62,449 nt of DNA, taken from a virus. The stretch is from positions 1-62,449 of the IMG/VR virus record IMGVR_UViG_3300006923_000022, one strand, 5' to 3'. The position numbers were made by a program, and so were the translations under genes. Under the pieces are notes generated by a model. It was not told the DNA's origin, searched no databases, and saw nothing but the letters and a program-made list of their open reading frames with translations. Positions 60,696-62,449 of this stretch are shown piece after piece; the first letter of the stretch is position 1, and each line of letters opens with the position of its first letter.

Positions 60696-61187
60696 ATGGC
60701 CGATAATAAATGGAAAAAACCAGATGCACCACCACCTCCGATGTTCCTTGGAGAGAAGGAAAAGAATCTTGTAAAGCAAGTTAATGATGAGATTATCGAA
60801 CGGGTCGCTGGTCAACAGTTGCTCTATTTCCCAATTGACATCCAGCACACTAATTTTCACCCATTATATGGAGAAGCAATCGAGAAAACGTTCCTTCCAC
60901 CTATAAGAGTGTATGCTCGAGTGGAATATGGAGGAGTCGAGACCAATTTCCTCGAGAACATGGCTCTCGATAAGAAGACCGGCTTAAAGGTTATGTTTCA
61001 CAAGCGACGTTTAACCGAAGATCAAGACCTATTTATTAGAGAGGGAGACTTTGTAAAGTATGGAAAGATATTTTACGAGATAGTCAAAACAAATGAACCA
61101 AAACACTTGTTTGGACAAGCAGACGTTCAGTTTGAAGTCATAGCAGAGTGTATTAGAGCACGAGATGGAGTATTTAATGCCGAGTAA
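60696..61187 (+). CDS. 14: Neck protein, gp14-like
   Basis: A 163-aa protein starting four bases after the gp13-like stop. It has a Pro-rich start (KKPDAPPPPMFLGEKEKNLV) and a core with ERVAGQQLLYFPID, then HPLYGEAIEKTFLPPIRVYA and GDFVKYGKIFYEIVK, a pattern shared by neck/head-closure proteins of T4-like phages. It would act with gp13 at the head-tail joint. It is shorter than T4 gp14 (256 aa). It overlaps the gp15-like gene by 11 nt. Confidence 0.65.
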   Translation: MADNKWKKPDAPPPPMFLGEKEKNLVKQVNDEIIERVAGQQLLYFPIDIQHTNFHPLYGEAIEKTFLPPIRVYARVEYGGVETNFLENMALDKKTGLKVMFHKRRLTEDQDLFIREGDFVKYGKIFYEIVKTNEPKHLFGQADVQFEVIAECIRARDGVFNAE

Positions 61188-62019
61188 CGATGAATATATA
61201 CACTTTCAAGCCTCAACAATCGAGACAATAGACACTGGGTTGTTCGAATGGGTTGATGGTGATTTAGATGTACACACAAGGACCAATAGAGGAATTTACA
61301 AAGTTCCCGTATTGTGGCTTGGTACTGAAAGGGTTTGGCAAATTAAAAAAGACGCAAGAATCAGAGATAAAGTTGGAAAACTGATACTTCCTTTGATAAC
61401 AATAAACCGCTCATCGATGACAAAAGACCCGAACTTCAAAGGAGCTTATCAAGCGAACGTATTAGAAGTTGATGATTACAAAGGAGGATCTGTTCCTGTT
61501 GATTCTAGAATAAATCAAGATAAAACTCAAAACTTTCAATCCTCTATAGTTCAACAAGACAGTAAGAACAAACAACAAACAGGAAAGGTTGACGAAAATA
61601 ATCAAATTATTTACGAAACATATAACTCTCCAATACCTGTTTATGTTACTATGGTCTATTCGATCACTTTGAGGACAGAGTATCAGCAACAAATGAACGA
61701 TTTGATGCAACCGTTCATAACAAGAACTGGTCAAATAAATTCTTTTATATTTCAAAAAGATGGCCATAGATACGAAGCGTTCATCCAACAAGATTTTTCT
61801 ATGAACAATAATGCTGCAAACATCGGTGAAGACGAAAGAATGTTTGAGACAAAAATTGATATAAAAGTACTTGGTCACCTCAACGGAGAGGGATATTCTA
61901 GAAAGAAACCAGACCTTGCTAGGAGGGAAAACCAAGTAAAAGTTAGAATCACAGGAGAGCGTAGAATTATTGGAGACCAAATCCCTTGGAAAAAGAAAGA
62001 CAAGGATTACAGAGATTAG
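61177..62019 (+). CDS. 15: Tail sheath stabiliser/completion protein, gp15-like
   Basis: A 280-aa protein matching T4 gp15 (272 aa), which caps the sheath and tube and joins the tail to the neck. By-eye parallels are KVPVLWLGTERVWQIKK with the VPITYASKEHF region, LILPLITINRSSMTKDPNFK with the ILPRINLHLVDFSYNAPFK region, and SPIPVYVTMVYSITLRTEYQ with the SPIKMIYELSIFTRYED region. I start at ATG 61177, six bases after TGGAG; an in-frame ATG at 61165 has a poorer site. A short terminator-like hairpin begins at its last base. Confidence 0.75.
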   Translation: MPSNDEYIHFQASTIETIDTGLFEWVDGDLDVHTRTNRGIYKVPVLWLGTERVWQIKKDARIRDKVGKLILPLITINRSSMTKDPNFKGAYQANVLEVDDYKGGSVPVDSRINQDKTQNFQSSIVQQDSKNKQQTGKVDENNQIIYETYNSPIPVYVTMVYSITLRTEYQQQMNDLMQPFITRTGQINSFIFQKDGHRYEAFIQQDFSMNNNAANIGEDERMFETKIDIKVLGHLNGEGYSRKKPDLARRENQVKVRITGERRIIGDQIPWKKKDKDYRD

Positions 62020-62034
62020 AGCGTTTGCGCTTTT
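62019..62034 (+). terminator. Small terminator-like hairpin
   Basis: AGCG (62020-62023) pairs with CGCT (62028-62031) around TTTG, with a T-run from 62031 to 62034. The stem is short, so termination may be partial. A late-type box follows. Confidence 0.5.
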
Positions 62035-62040
62035 ATCTTA

Positions 62041-62048
62041 CTATTTAT
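62041..62048 (+). promoter_or_regulatory. Candidate late promoter box CTATTTAT before sheath gene
   Basis: TACTATTTAT ends 33 nt before the sheath ATG at 62082, with AAGGAGA between. It follows the small terminator-like hairpin. Confidence 0.55.
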
Positions 62049-62081
62049 AAGAGATAAATGTATTAATAAGGAGATATTTTA

Positions 62082-62449
62082 ATGCCTAGAAAATTTGATT
62101 TTGTTTCACCCGGTGTATTGATAAGTGAAATTGACGAGAGTCGCATACCAGATGTTGTATCTGATGATGTCGGACCTTTGATAATTGGAAGAGCTCTATC
62201 AGGCCCCGCAATGAAACCAATTAAGGTTAAAACACTTGATGACTTTAATACCATCTTCGGAAAAGGAATTTCCGGTAAAGGTGGACAAGACAATGACGTA
62301 TGGAGAGATGGAAATAGTTTGGGACCAACTTATGGTGTCTATGCTGCTCAGGCTCACCTTGCTTCACAAACAACACCTGTTACTTTTGTAAGACTTCTTG
62401 GAGAAGCTGATGCTTCTGCTGATTCTAACGCTGAATCTGCTGGATGGTC
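62082..62449 (+). CDS. 18: Tail sheath protein, gp18-like (5' part, cut by window edge)
   Basis: The first 122 codons of a contractile tail sheath gene; the remainder lies outside the window. The opening PRKFDFVSPGVLISEIDESR is the standard sheath start (a SPGVxxxExD core), followed by VGPLIIGRALSGPAMKPIKV and DDFNTIFGKG, which match the conserved first domain of gp18-type sheaths, then AAQAHLASQTTPVTFVRLLG. AAGGAGA precedes the ATG. It is the expected neighbour of the gp15-like gene and confirms contractile-tail morphology. Confidence 0.9.
   Translation, partial: MPRKFDFVSPGVLISEIDESRIPDVVSDDVGPLIIGRALSGPAMKPIKVKTLDDFNTIFGKGISGKGGQDNDVWRDGNSLGPTYGVYAAQAHLASQTTPVTFVRLLGEADASADSNAESAGW

Noticed and set aside
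22400-61036. Copies of CTATTTAT inside genes (around 22408, 35274 and 61028) and CTATTTAC near 37107 and 44215 as further promoters
   Set aside because: They sit mid-gene, not at the characteristic distance from a start codon, and their number is about what an AT-rich sequence of this size would give by chance.
724-62293. Numerous open frames of 60-170 codons on the minus strand
   Set aside because: All lie opposite well-supported + strand genes, lack ribosome binding sites and recognisable motifs, and have shadow-type compositions. No minus-strand gene is credible in this window.

Overview
The window looks like part of the genome of a T4-like contractile-tailed phage (myovirus morphology), probably marine and uncultivated. 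Every credible gene lies on the + strand, genes are packed with frequent TAATG and ATGA overlaps, the sequence is AT-rich, stop codons follow the standard code, and no host-type operon, tRNA, IS element or CRISPR array is visible. T4 counterparts can be recognised for baseplate wedge gp25 and gp6, terminase gp17, portal gp20, prohead protease gp21, scaffold gp22, capsid gp23, neck gp13 and gp14, sheath stabiliser gp15 and sheath gp18. The host cannot be determined from this sequence.

Layout. 1-29.6 kb: baseplate and tail structural genes, including two giant proteins (3306 and 1988 aa) with repeated LamG-like modules. 29.6-35.5 kb: a DNA-metabolism island (RuvC-like resolvase, gp61-like primase, and a single-chain Mre11-Rad50/SbcD-SbcC fusion). 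Its genes have near-perfect extended sigma70 promoters but are interleaved with two probable late virion genes. 35.5-38.3 kb: a tightly coupled cassette of small genes, with holin-like and spanin-like membrane proteins alternating with small proteins that share one N-terminal leader. 38.4-45.7 kb: terminase, portal, core/prohead genes, a GNAT-like protein, prohead protease and a phage-encoded ribosomal protein bS21. 45.7-55 kb: fibre-like proteins inserted in the head-assembly region. 55.1-62.4 kb: scaffold, major capsid protein, small virion proteins, neck, tail completion, and the start of the tail sheath gene, cut by the window edge.

Two recurring signals tie the window together. First, ACTATTTA(T/C/A/G), or the variant ACTACTTAC, occurs 14 times in front of late-type genes, most often ending 17 nt before the start codon; it is a candidate late promoter box. 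It often follows an intrinsic terminator directly. Second, four small proteins begin with nearly the same ~19 residues (MK[IL][ST]..xLxQIIKEE..) followed by unrelated sequence, and two others begin with a W(R/Q)(K/R)FL-type leader. Because a gp21-type protease and a capsid protein with a clear L-R-E|S processing site are encoded nearby, I infer that these leaders target proteins into the prohead, which would make them capsid-packaged and possibly injected proteins.

Other notable items are a 72-nt structured element downstream of the capsid gene (three-way junction with two hairpins whose loops are complementary), a probably leaderless ruvC-like mRNA, and hairpins at the predicted 5' end of a fibre mRNA. 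All function calls come from reading motifs by eye; no database search was run.
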